Part shown: piece after piece, positions 11,822-22,730 of the stretch | Numbering within the stretch: the stretch's first letter is position 1 | Layout: each line of letters opens with the position of its first letter | Origin: Sesamum alatum | Taxonomy: Eukaryota; Streptophyta; Magnoliopsida; Lamiales; Pedaliaceae | Direction of reading: 5' to 3' | Length of the DNA stretch: 64,000 nt | NCBI GenBank assembly: GCA_034509735.1 | Contig: JACGWO010000007.1 | Span: forward strand, 1,302,001-1,366,000 | Position numbers and translations under genes: made by a program | The notes under the pieces: generated by a model | What the model was told of the DNA's origin: nothing | Database searches by the model: none | What the model saw: the letters and a program-made list of their open reading frames with translations, nothing else

Positions 11822-12310
11822 ATGAGGTAATTTAATATTTTTGTGCTTATATATATTGATTTTTATGGATTTTTTTTTATTTATGTTTGTAGCGTGTCTT
11901 CTTCACCCAAAAAATCAACGTCGAACACCGAAGAAAAGTTTGATATGAGATATAAAAAACCAAAATGTTATTGTCTACGAAATGCAGCAATCAGAGTTGT
12001 TGGTCCACTCAAAAAAATGGAAGGAAGATTATTTTGCAATTGTCTTACGAATAATTGCAATTATTTTGAATGGATGGAACCTATTAATGTTTGTTGGAAA
12101 GAATCAGAGGCATTACCGCAAGTACCGGAAGTTGAAGACGAAGATGAAAATAACCAAGGTGTAAGATTTGATGAAAATCTAGACAAATTATTTTTCATGT
12201 GTGAAACAAGCATAGAGAGTGTGAAGGTGATCAAGACGATGTGTGTTATTTTTATTATGTTATGTGCAAGTTGTACTGTAACTCATGTAATTGTTAAATT
12301 TTTATTATAA
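11822..12310 (+). CDS. Small GRF zinc-finger protein with C-terminal membrane segment
   Basis: Proposed model: a tiny first exon ATGAG (11822-11826), a GT-AG intron 11827-11892, and exon 2 at 11893-12310. This gives 140 residues starting MSVSSSPKKSTSN. Residues 27-62 fit a plant GRF-type zinc finger: C27-Y-C29, then GRLFCNC (46-52), C57 and the hallmark NYFEWME. An acidic linker (EVEDEDENN) follows, and residues about 116-138 are a hydrophobic helix (CVIFIMLCASCTVTHVIV). GRF fingers bind nucleic acid; small plant proteins of this layout have no well-established role and are often found near transposons. The two-exon start is inferred from the frame and splice signals. An alternative is a start inside exon 2 or a decaying copy. 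No neighbour suggests a function. Confidence 0.65.
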
Positions 12311-13265
12311 TTCTATGAAATGAAGTTGTTTGAATTGGTAGTATTTTAATTATTGGTAAATTGAGAAACGCATACAAATGTGATGCAACAAGAAATAAGA
12401 TGTATTAGTACGTAGGAAGTGATATAAAATTGGCTACTAATACTATTTAGGGGTAATTACGCCATTCTTTCATGGGGTTTGATGTAATTACTCGTATCTC
12501 TAGTGATTTGAAAAATTATATTTCGTATTCGGAACTTTTTATTGATTTACCAAATAGACATGTCTATTAGTCGAAATTCGTTGAATTTGTAGAGAGAGAG
12601 AGAGAGAGAGAATGAAAACTCGTATTTACTTCCGGTTGACTTATTACTAACTTATTGCAGGTGAAATAATATTTTTCTGACCGAACAACTCTTATATATC
12701 TTAACTCGCCAATGTATGTGAAGATGTATATTTCCACACTTATAAGGTTAGTTTGATTAGAAAAAGATTTGTTTGATCTGCAATAAGTCAATCATATGAA
12801 TTTTTATTAAATTTTTTGGGCTAATATCAGCAAATTCTATAAATTTTGACTTACGGACTGATATATTTATTAGACGAAACCAAACGTCAAGAATACTATT
12901 TGTAATTTTTTAAACCACAAGAAGTTTACGTGTAATTATACTCACAAATGTTGGTTTCTGACACAAAGACACTAATTGTTTGGTTATACCGATATACCCC
13001 TAAGTTTTTTTTTTTTTTTTTTTGAAATGTAATGTTTTGGTATATATATTTATATTCTTATTTATAATAACTTTAAAGTGCGTAATATTATTTTAAATGA
13101 AGACAGAAACGGCATGCCACAACAGGTGGTAATTATATATGAAGAAGCCACTTCACTAGTTGTTGGACACCACATAAGCAACATTTGGTGTTCGAATGAA
13201 TGATGATGAACTACACATGTCTTAAATTAAAGCGTCGGTGCCTCCAAAACCAGCTAATAGTATAG
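12311..13265. repeat. Dispersed GGGTAATTACG-type repeat and spacer
   Basis: 12450-12960 resembles 24856-25370 and 39510-39860: a GGGTAATTAC start, ATTTGTAG..., and an end with GTGTAATTA. It contains an (AG)n microsatellite at 12589-12611. The rest is spacer; near 13110-13130 is a short phrase (GGCATGCCACAACAG) like the Helitron 3' hairpin ends seen at 42.2-42.7 kb. Confidence 0.55.
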
Positions 13266-13499
13266 CTGATGAGGCTTAGATTAGTTGGCGAAGTTGAGGC
13301 CCTATCATCTTAGAGATCATGGGTTCAGACCCCCTGCGTGGGATGGTGTTGTTACTATAGTATAGTAGATATTATTTATAACTGTAATATGTAGGTGTAT
13401 TTACGTGATATTATTAATTTGATTGTTGTAATTATCTCTGTTCGATGTTAATATTCGACAGAACTATTTATAATCTCTTTACTTCAATTAATAAAAAAT
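13266..13499 (+). mobile_element. tRNA-derived SINE
   Basis: A tRNA-like head carries an A-box-like TTAGATTAGTTGGCG (13276-13290) and a B-box-like GGGTTCAGACCCC (13321-13333). An AT-rich body follows and ends in an A-rich tail (AATAAAAAA). The head and part of the body match copies at 17270-17530 (minus) and 52544-52792 (plus). Confidence 0.75.
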
Positions 13500-14688
13500 C
13501 ATCGCTACCAATTAAAAAGAAATTGTATAAGTAAGTGGATAAGAATTGAAAAAAAGAGATTACGGATGGTTAGAGATGTGTTTGGGAAGGAGGTGACCAT
13601 CCGAGGAGCTGTCTCTCTTACATATGTCATGAAAACACATGCTCCACATTACTCAATTATTTGAAATATATTGTGGACCCAAACAGCCCTTTATTCAGCA
13701 GAGACAAGGGAAGGGAAGGGAATTTCTAGCCTATCTATCTGCCTTGTGGACCTCAATTCATTAGTAGCCAATCCCATATTTATATTCTCTTTTCTATATC
13801 TTGTCTCTATACATGATGAGGATTTGTTTTTCTTTCTTTTCTTTTTTTTTTATTATTATTATAGATTATGTTTGAAAATGTCAAATGGCATGGATTATGT
13901 CACATCAATATAATATATATCTTATCATTAACGCGTCATAAGCAAAATTATCGAGAGAGGGAAAGAGAGATAGAGAGAGAGTTTGGTCATATTTAAATCA
14001 ATTATATGGCAAGTATAATATATTTATTGTGTGATCGATGTACGGTTCAAAACTACTCTTACCAATAATTGGTTTGTATTGATCAAACTTAATTTGGATA
14101 AGAATTTTTGGAGATAGAAAATAGAGAGGAAATGGGTTTAATGCAATTTAACTCCCTGTGATATGCAAATGAGCAAATTAACTCCCTATACCTCCTTATA
14201 TAGGAAGGTAAATTGTTCCATTTTAAAAAATACGTGATAAATTAATTCATTTTAAAGAACACAGAAATGTAATTGCTAATTTATTTTTCATATGGAGTAA
14301 TTTGCTTATTTACAATATTATAGGAGGGTTTCTTGCATTTTTTCTGAGCAGAAATGGTAGAAATAGGGGTGGATGCATGGACGCACGGCCAAAGATGGCA
14401 TGCATGCCACCATACGACGACGTGTCAGTATCAGTACCCCTCCCTCTCTGCTTCTTGATCACAACGTATGCATGCCATGTCATGCCAATTTATACTTGTA
14501 CATCTCCCTCCATTCTGCCCTAGTCCTACCCCCTTGCATCACTATCACATACACACACTTTTCTTGAAATTTGTCATAATTAAAAATATTTTTTTGCTGT
14601 TTGAAAAATTACAAATACTTATTAAAATTAACGATCGTCTAACCAATACCCCATACAATGGGCTGTCACGAGGGGAAATTTATAACTA
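13500..14688. other. Spacer with degraded small repeats
   Basis: 14135-14340 is a degraded palindromic repeat of the AATTTAACTCCCTGTGATAT type. 13980-14110 shares phrases with the low-copy repeat at 23040-23500. No gene is supported. Confidence 0.45.
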
Positions 14689-15338
14689 AAGTAAATTATA
14701 TTGACATCTCCTGAGATTAAATCCAAATAAACAAACACCCATATTTTTTGCAAAAGGCAAACTTACATTTTTGGTCCTGTAACTATAGGTTGTTACTTTT
14801 GGTCTTGTAACTTACTCCACTTACATATTTAGTCTTTTTTTAACGAATTTAGTGTTGAACATCTCACATTTAGTCATTTTTTTGACAAATTTAGTCATGT
14901 TTTGGCAATTTTGATCCTATTCTTATTCGAGTGAATCTCATTTTTGGTCTTGTAACTATATGTCGTCATGACCAAATTTGTCAATACGGGACTAAATTAT
15001 GTGTTGGACTAAATTCATCAAAAAAGGGACTAAATGTGTAAAAGAAATAAGTTACACAGGACAATGGTGCTAATGACCTAAAGTTACAGGACTAAAAATA
15101 TAATTTTACCTTTGCAAAATTACAACTATACACTCTGAGGAGTGTTAGTGTAATGTTTTTCAGGGAGTGTTGTGTATATTTACCTTTTAATAGGGAGTGT
15201 TGTGTAAGATTTACCTTTTAATAGAGGGTGTAGTTGTAATTACAACTATAACGCTAAGAGGTGTAATAGGAATTTTACAAAAGACATGAATGTTTGAGTA
15301 TTTTTAACCGAACCTCGGGGTGTTAATATATTTTACCC
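14689..15338. mobile_element. MULE-like MITE, outer element of a nested pair
   Basis: The left end AAGTAAATTATATTGAC and right end TATATTTTACCC resemble the termini of the family member at 15667-15889. Flanking 9-mers TTATAACTA and TTATAATTA differ by one base. It is split at 14756-15110 by a second element. An internal GGGAGTGTTGTGTA phrase is itself duplicated (about 15160 and 15195). Confidence 0.75.
14756..15110. mobile_element. MULE-like MITE nested inside another MITE
   Basis: It starts GGCAAACTTACATTTTTGG and ends AAAAATATAATTTTACC, an inverted pair. The perfect 9-mer TTTGCAAAA flanks it (14747-14755, 15111-15119). A left-truncated copy of the same family lies at 36196-36455. Confidence 0.85.
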
Positions 15339-15666
15339 TTATAATTATGAATACTGTTGCTGCTAAAATCATAATGTAAATAAATTTTGTACATACTTCA
15401 TTTTTTTTTATTTGTTGAGAAATTAATTAGATAGAAGCAAAATAAAATTATTATCACTCAATATATATATATATATAAATCACTAGTAATAATTTAATTA
15501 AAATAACCATTTTGTAGAATTAAATTACACTTACTAGTCAACATAAAAAAAATTAATTAGAATGGAGTTCGATCACATGTTCAATTGAATCATATAATAA
15601 GTGTACATATTACATTTGTATTATTAATATACAATTTAAAACATTAATTGCATAATAAAAATAATA

Positions 15667-15889
15667 GGGTGAATTACATTGACACCCCTTGAGATTAGAT
15701 CCAATTACACGAACACCTTATGTCTTTTGTGAAATTATAGCTACACCCCTGAGGGGTGTTAGTGTAATATTTTTTAGGAGATATTAGTGTAAGTTTTACT
15801 TTTAAATATGAGGTGTAGCTTCAATTTTAACAAAAATATGGGATGTTTGTGTATTTTGATTTAACTTAAGGGTATCATTGTAATTACCC
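15667..15889. mobile_element. MULE-like MITE with perfect 9-bp target duplication
   Basis: 223 bp with ends GGGTGAATTACATTGAC and CATTGTAATTACCC. The 9-mer AAAATAATA flanks both sides (15658-15666, 15890-15898). It has no coding capacity. This is the cleanest short member of the family split at 14689-15338. Confidence 0.88.
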
Positions 15890-16129
15890 AAAATAATATT
15901 ATTGATTGGAAGGTGGGCGGAGCTTATTGGATTTGATCTGTCAACACCTGTGAGCTTTCTCTATCTTACAATTCCTCTGTGAAAGGCCCATCACAGGCTT
16001 AACAGTAAGCGTGACGCATAGACTACTCTTTGACTTTTCCTCTGTACTCTAGCCCATTGCTCCACACTCAAAACTACCAATCATACACTGCCAACTGCCA
16101 ACTGCCAACTATCTATACATATTGGCCTA

Positions 16130-16870
16130 TGATGCATGAATACGGATACGGATACGAATACGATACGTCACAAACACAACGACATGAAAATTTTCAAAAG
16201 ATTAGTACACGACACGGCACTGACACGACTATATATAATATAATTTACATATATATTCTAAATTTTTTCGTAAAATTTATGCAATATAAAAAATATCAAG
16301 ATAATACATAAAATAAGCATGTCTTATATCTAAATTTTTAACCAAACTACATGACTTCAAAAATATACATAATTAGTTTATATTAAAAGTACACAATAAA
16401 AACATTTCTAATCATCCCAATTTTGATTTATATAAAAATATACATAATTAGTTAAATTATCGTGACCATCTCTCAATTTTTTAGTAATTTCATCCCAAAA
16501 CTTTTAGTGTGAGAGAAATAAATTATTTTTTTTCCTTTTTTTATTTAATCCAAAACTCTGTTTTTTTGTAATAAAAAAAATAATTCAAAACTTTTAAAAA
16601 TTATAAAAAAAAATCCAAAACGTGTTGGACACCCCTCCAAAACGTGTCGAACACGCCAACCGGCGTGTCCAACAAAATTAAAAAAAAAATCCAAAACGTG
16701 TTGGACACCCCTCCAAAACGTGTCGAACACGCCAACCGGCGTGTCCAACACTGTGTTCTTTTTTGTCTTTTTTATTTTATATTTTCGGACACGCCTTTGC
16801 CATGTCCGACGTGTTCGAGGTGTGTCCAAACTGTGTCCGTGTCCGACACGTATCTGATACTGCATCGAGT
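16130..16870. repeat. GGATACGGATACG-ended repeat with internal 76-bp duplication
   Basis: The left end is rich in GGATACGGATACGAATACG and the right end has GTGTCCGACACGTATCTGAT, roughly an inverted pair, as in a widespread plant non-coding repeat. Inside, a block with CCAAAACGTGTTGGACACCC is present twice, at about 16614 and 16690 (period 76 bp). Open frames here on both strands are by-products of the GC-rich repeat. Confidence 0.6.
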
Positions 16871-16948
16871 AATTTTTCAAAGTGTCTGTGCATTATAGGT
16901 ACTGGGTATACTACCTCTACCAATTTTTCATTCCAATTCCCATTACAC

Positions 16949-16955
<7 letters not shown>

Positions 16956-16989
<34 letters not shown>
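16956..16989 (+). repeat. (CT)n microsatellite
   Basis: A continuous CT dinucleotide tract directly left of another degraded GTAAATTAC-type MITE (about 16990-17240). Confidence 0.9.
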
Positions 16990-16993
<4 letters not shown>

Positions 16994-17269
16994 TATACAT
17001 TTACATCCTTTGAAGTTAAATCAAATTACAAAAGTACCCTATATCTTTTATAAAATTACAATTATATCCTTTGAAGGGTGTTAGTGTAATAATTTTTAGG
17101 GGATATTTATGTAAATTTTGCCTTTGAATATGGAGTGTAGTTGTAATACAATTTAACCTCAGGGGGTTTACCTGTAATTTTAAAAGACATGGGTGTTTCT
17201 GAATTTTTGGTGTAACCTCAAGAGTGTCATTGTAATTTATCATTTTTTAAGTCAAGAGACTACAATTAT

Positions 17270-17530
17270 CAATATTAAATATTTATATTTAAAAACTACC
17301 GACAACTATAACAATAATTACTAACTATTAATATCATATAACTATATATAATTAATAACCTACTATTAATATTGTAATACCATATAAATATATCTAATCA
17401 ACATTTATTAATAAAATAGACTAACAACTTAGTACAAAAGTAAAATAACATCCCATATATTGATGGAGTTCAAACACAATATCTTATAATTATAGGATCT
17501 CAGCTTCACCAATTGAGTTATGGCTCGTTG
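17270..17530 (-). mobile_element. tRNA-derived SINE, minus strand
   Basis: Read on the minus strand it has CATAACTCAATTGGTGAAGC (A-box region) and GTTTGAACTCC (B-box region). A body beginning GGGATGTTATTTTAC follows, close to the copy at 52544-52792. Confidence 0.65.
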
Positions 17531-17534
17531 GCTA

Positions 17535-19450
17535 TTACATTTATTCTCACTTTCCCATTTCATTTCTCAATTACAAAAAAGAATATGAATTCAAATATTA
17601 GCTTTGCTTCTTAATTATAATTCTCTAATCATCAAGTCAGCCTACTAAGAAATAAATAAATAAAATAGTGGTAGCTATCATAAAATGAAAAATGAATTTG
17701 CACTAAAAAATAGTTATTGGGGTTTTACAAAAATAATGAATATAATGATTATACTTTTATAATTATTTATAATTTTGGGTACATTATATTGCCACCTCCT
17801 GAAATTAACTAATTAAATGAATAGCCTTGCTCCAAAATTAAACTTACGCCCCTTGGGTTATGCAGTGTAAGTGCCTTAGGATGTATTTATGTAAAATTTC
17901 ATGACTGAATATGAAGATCACTTTATTCTTATCTATTTTAATTAACGTTAGATTTGTATCGGTATAAATATGTCATATTTTTCATTAAAAAGTGAAGAAA
18001 AAAAAATAGAAACATATATGATGATATAATTATTTATGTTATTCTAATAATTGCCCGACATTTTTTTTTTTTACACCATCGTATTGAAAAACCATGATGA
18101 TGTAATGGTGTTCAATGATTGACTCAAGAAGGGAAAAAAAAAAAAAAAAAAAGCAATTCCCATAGATTCTGTTTTTCGCGTGTAAAAGGCGTACTTTCCT
18201 TCCCCACGATGATGTACTCGTCTTTACAAGTCAAGTGACTGGGTGTAAAAGCGTGAAAGTGCCCAAATAAGCCTACAGTGAAGTGCGATTCAGAAACAAG
18301 GGCAGACCCCTCAAATATCCACTTTTTGATAAAGGCCAATGATCCCAACTACTATTATTTTACACCTTCAAGAACTTATAATCATCACTGTAAACGGTCG
18401 AGTTTATAAAAAAGAATTGTGTTGTGAGACAAACAGAAAAATAAAATTATGAAAATAAATAATCATAGTGTGGAGAATGGCAAGGAAAGACGTCTGTGAG
18501 AAGAGAAAAAAAAAAAAGTGGAGTGTGGTGAGAGAAGAAAAATAAATTGTAATTATGTGTTTATTAAAAGTTTGTGAGAAAAAAGAACATAGAGAAGTAA
18601 CGTGAGAGAGAAACGTGGAGCAGTGGGCTGAGAGAAAAAAAAATGTGTAATTGTGAGTTTATTAAAACATGTCGAAATTCTTATTTTGACCAATTTTTTT
18701 AAAAGGGAAAAAATGAATTAAATGGTAAATTTGTGTATTTAAAAGTTGGTACGACAATTTTTTTTTTATTTTTTTATAATAGTGTAGATGATAGTCATAT
18801 GTTACCGTACTGTCGTTGTAAAATTTCTTATTTGAGTCGTAATTACTGATCAAAGGGTGAGTTTGTCACAATAACTCGATCAAAATATAATAAAGTGCAC
18901 CAAAACCACTCTTTGTAATCATGGGTTAGTAGCAAACCGATTCGATTGTATAACCTACTTTTGAGTAGGTATAGTCTGTTCCACTTGAGCTACCAGATCA
19001 ATAGTAATTATTGTTATTGTCAAATTATCATCACTATGAATGTGTCACTAATTATTATAATGATAATTTAACTTTATTTTGTCACTGATTTCCAGCAGCG
19101 ATAATATGTACAGTTTCTGTCACTGACAAAATTACGAAACATTTGTTGTAAAAAAAAAAAAAACAAAACATACAAAATAATTCTTGTCACAAAATGTATG
19201 TACGTAACTACTGATAGTGTTATTTAATATTTCGTCACTAATACACTTTTTCCTCGACTTTACAACAATTCTTAAAATGGGAAAAAAGCAAAACTGATTA
19301 ATTTACAACTAAAAACATATCGATCATTAGAAAATAATCACTCACTCCATTTGCTCCCCACAAAATTCTTTCCAAGAATTCAATAATTATTAGAGTAATT
19401 TTTTACTTTTTTTTTCTTCTTTTCTTACTATCTGGAAAAATATGAGAGCG
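17535..19450. other. Gene-free region downstream of YUCCA
   Basis: AT-rich spacer with homopolymer runs and a possible second tRNA-like SINE head on the minus strand at about 18920-19000 (GGTAGCTCAAGTGG on that strand). No coding region can be supported. Confidence 0.45.
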
Positions 19451-22400
19451 TCAACTGCTTTTCCAGCCGTTCGTTGTTGTCCTCCATTGATCAACAATGT
19501 CTCTAGCAATGTTTACAGCGTCGGATGAGGTCCCAAGGATGCCTCTTCTCGTGAACCCGACCGCATACAATCCGTTCTCTCCTTTCCAACCATTAGGGAA
19601 AGGCGCCTTAGGCATTCCAACTTCTGTGAAAAAATCAGTACCCTACAAAAATCACATGAAAAAAAATATATATATAATTTTTCACATAGACGTAATTTAA
19701 ATTTTTATTATATTTATTTAGTTATATGAAAAAGAACAAAAATAAAATAAAGAGCTAATCGAAATTGATAATTTATTAATTTTTATTAATTTGAAATGTG
19801 CATGAATATGGTATTATTACTCTAACCCTCACACTTAATTAATAGTATAAATAGATAAAAAAAGAATTAGCAATAAAAATACCTGAAGATAATCACTGGA
19901 AAAGAAGAATTAAATATCTTAGGCCTAACATTTACCTTCATTATTCTCCATCTTTTAACCTAAAAAACCTACCATTTTAACATCATTTATCAAATCAAGA
20001 GTACTTTATACGAGATGCTGAATGCGGAATATTATCCTACACTGAACAAAACCAAGAAGCTTGAACAGTATATAACCCAAAATTTATTTTTAGAACAAAA
20101 TTGCGAGATTTCGATTAAAACAGACAATAGACTGAATGCGTATTGTCATCTTATATTGAACAAAACAAGAAGCTTGAACATTATGTAAGCCTAAAACTTA
20201 TTTTTAGAACAAAACTGCGAGACTTCGATCAAAACAGACAATGGCTGAATACGTACTGTCATCCTACATTGAATAAAACAAGAAGCTTGAACATTATGTA
20301 AGCTTAAAACTTCTTTCTAGGACAAAACTGTGATGCTCCTATTAAACCAGACAATGAGCTGAATATGTACTGTTATCCTATATTAAACAAAACAAAAAGC
20401 TTGAACATTATGTAAGCCCAAAACTTATTTTTAGTACAAAACTGCGAGACTTCGATTAAATCAGACAATGGCTGCATACGTACTGTCATCCTACATTGAA
20501 CAAAACAAGACGCTTGAACATTATGTGAGCCCAAAACTTATTTTTAGAACAAAACTACGAGATTTCGATTAAATCAGACAATGGGCTGAATTCGTACTAT
20601 CATCCTACGTTGAAAAAAACAAGAAGGGTGGGGAATGAACAAAACATATAAGCCCAAAACTTATTTTCAAGACAAAAATGTTAGACTTTTCGACTAAAAC
20701 AGATAAATAAGAATAGTTCTTTTCATGAGTAGGGCTTAGGGTGGGGAATGATCCAAACAAATGCCATCAGATTTTCTCTTTTTTGTACAGGGTTACTGTA
20801 AGAAAACCCTTTGTAGCCCACTGTTTGAGTAAGCCCGAAAGCGATGTGAGACTGTGAAGACAGACAAACAACAAAGAACAAAAAACTAAGGAAAAAAAAA
20901 AAAAACCCATGAAAATCTATATGTCACTGTTGGATAATACTATATACCTTAAGCCAAGTGGGCACATTGCTTTTGTAGCCTGTTGCCAAGATTATAGAGT
21001 CAAATTCCTTTTCTTGGCCATCCATGAACTTGGCTGATCCTCTTCTTGTTATCTCCCTCACACCTTCCATTACCTGTATACATCATTATTCAAAATTAGA
21101 ACATGCATTTACTAAAAGAAAGAGAGTGTTAGTTAGGTTAAAGGGGAAATAACAGTTTTCGTTCCGTAAATTAGGGCTGATTTTTTTAATTTTGATCATA
21201 TTGATTATGTGATTCTCACTTTTGATTCCGTAACTTCTAAAAAGTAGTATTTTTGATCTCATTGCACATTTCATTAGATATTCAAATGAAAAATGCCACG
21301 TGTTTGGCATGTAGTCGTTAGGGTCATTACACTATTGGTCCCGTTAGATATAGAATTCTTTTGAATCCATAACTTTAATAAAATAGTATTTTTTATCCCA
21401 TGCTTCAACAACCACGTGGCCTTTTCTGTTATATATTGATGGAAATGTGTCATGAGATAAAAAAAAATGTCACTTTTTAAAGTTATGGGCTCAGAATTGA
21501 GAATCCTGTAACCAATAAGACTAAAATTGAAAGAACCTAAGTTATAGGACAAAACATGTAATTTTCCTTTAGGTTCACCATGGATGAGTTTGATCATGAT
21601 CACATATAATTACCTCAATTCTGCCTGATTTGATTTGTGACAGTGCTCCAACGTCGAGCACCGGTGTCTTTCCGGTGGCGTTCTTCAGCTCTATGGGGCC
21701 GGTTTTAGGCCGCCGGAGGCCTAATCTCTCGGTGCTGCCTAAGGTGAAGTTTGCCACCAGGAGGAGGAGCTTGTCCACTACCTTTATAGGCAGCCATTTC
21801 AAGAGTTCTATTGCTATTGCAAATGTCGACAATCCAAACACTTCCCTTGGTAGAACATGAACCTAAAATCACCCAAAAAAAAAAAAAAAAAATCAGATAA
21901 ACCTACTTCAAGATTATAATGTAGGAGTTCTAACTCAAATCGAGTTAGATTGGACTTAAACTAATTAAATAATAATTAATATATATTTATCGTGTAATTG
22001 ACGTACAAGTGTATCAAATTGTTTTATAATTAATTTGATTCGATCAAACATGATTCGCCTAAGAGTTTTCTTACAAATAAATTGTGCCTACCGAGTTTCT
22101 GACCACCATGTGAGGGCTTGCATTGTATCTGCAGAGGTCTAAGCTGACTTCCATGCCGGAGTTCCCACACCCCACGACCAGAACCCTTTGGTTTCGAAAC
22201 TCAGAGCCCGACTTGTAAACGCTGGTGTGAATAACGGGCCCTGGAAAGCTCTCCATCCCTGGAATCTCCGGTATAACGGGCTCAGCGTTTTCGCCCGTGG
22301 CGACGACTAACCACCTGGAATAGTATACAGAATCCTGAGTTTGCACTCTCCAGAGCCCGGTTACGAAATCATATTCAGCTCTAGAAACAGACTGTTTGAA

Positions 22401-22730
22401 CTTGGGCCCGATTGAGAAGTGTTTGGCGTAGGACTCCATGTAAGAAATGAACTGATATTTGGTGGGGTATTTGGGGAAGTTTTGAGGGAAACTAAGTAAA
22501 GGGAGCTGACAGAAGTGTTTGGGGAGATGGAGTTTGAGTCTGTCGTAGGTTTTTTCTTGCCATAAAGAAGCTATACAATCGCTTCTTTCGAGAATCAGAG
22601 AGGAGACGCCGTGTTCTAGCAGACAGGCTGCAACTGCCAGGCCCGAGGGCCCGGCGCCCACGATTACAGGCCCGTTGACGAACTGGGAGTTTGCTTCTTC
22701 TTCTTCTTCATGGCGAGGAGGAGAACCCAT
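19451..22730 (-). CDS. YUC4: YUCCA flavin monooxygenase (YUC1/YUC4-like)
   Basis: Four exons on the minus strand: 22730-22092, 21862-21614, 21073-20948 and 19642-19451 (stop TGA at 19453-19451). All introns are GT-AG and all exons phase 0, giving 401 residues, normal for the family. It converts indole-3-pyruvate to the auxin indole-3-acetic acid using FAD, NADPH and oxygen. Visible motifs: FAD-binding GAGPSG (25-30), the FMO signature F162-x-G-x-x-x-H168-x-x-x-Y172, NADPH-binding GCGNSG (187-192) and ATGYKSNVP (from 326). [15 protein letters not shown] and [17 protein letters not shown] place it with the YUC1/YUC4 group rather than YUC2/6 or YUC8/9. The N-terminus ([13 protein letters not shown]) is short and lacks a signal peptide. 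Introns carry a fold-back element (intron 2) and a minisatellite (intron 3). It appears functional. Confidence 0.94.
20012..20690. repeat. Minisatellite of about 113 bp unit in YUCCA intron 3
   Basis: About six diverged copies of a unit containing AAGCTTGAACATTATGTAAG, AAAACTTATTTTTAG, GCGAGACTTCGAT and GACAATGGCTGAATACG. The AGCTTGAAC anchor recurs near 20057, 20170, 20283, 20398 and 20511. The array ends about 260 bases from the exon 3 donor. Confidence 0.9.
21143..21567. mobile_element. Fold-back MULE-like element in YUCCA intron 2
   Basis: The ends GGGGAAATAACAGTTTTCG and GGACAAAACATGTAATTTTCC form an inverted pair, and the interior matches the element at 8745-9200 (TTGATCATATTGATTATG, ACCAATAAGACTAAAATTG). 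Flanking GTTAGGTTAA and TTTAGGTTCA are a worn target duplication. It fills most of intron 2 without touching the splice sites. Confidence 0.75.

Noticed and set aside
16545..16880. Overlapping open frames on both strands of about 84-111 codons
   Set aside because: They are produced by the GC-rich duplicated block in a non-coding repeat and mirror each other's repeat structure.
20012..20690. CRISPR-like array in the YUCCA intron
   Set aside because: The units are about 113 bp of fully repeated, diverged sequence without unique spacers, in a plant intron; it is a minisatellite.
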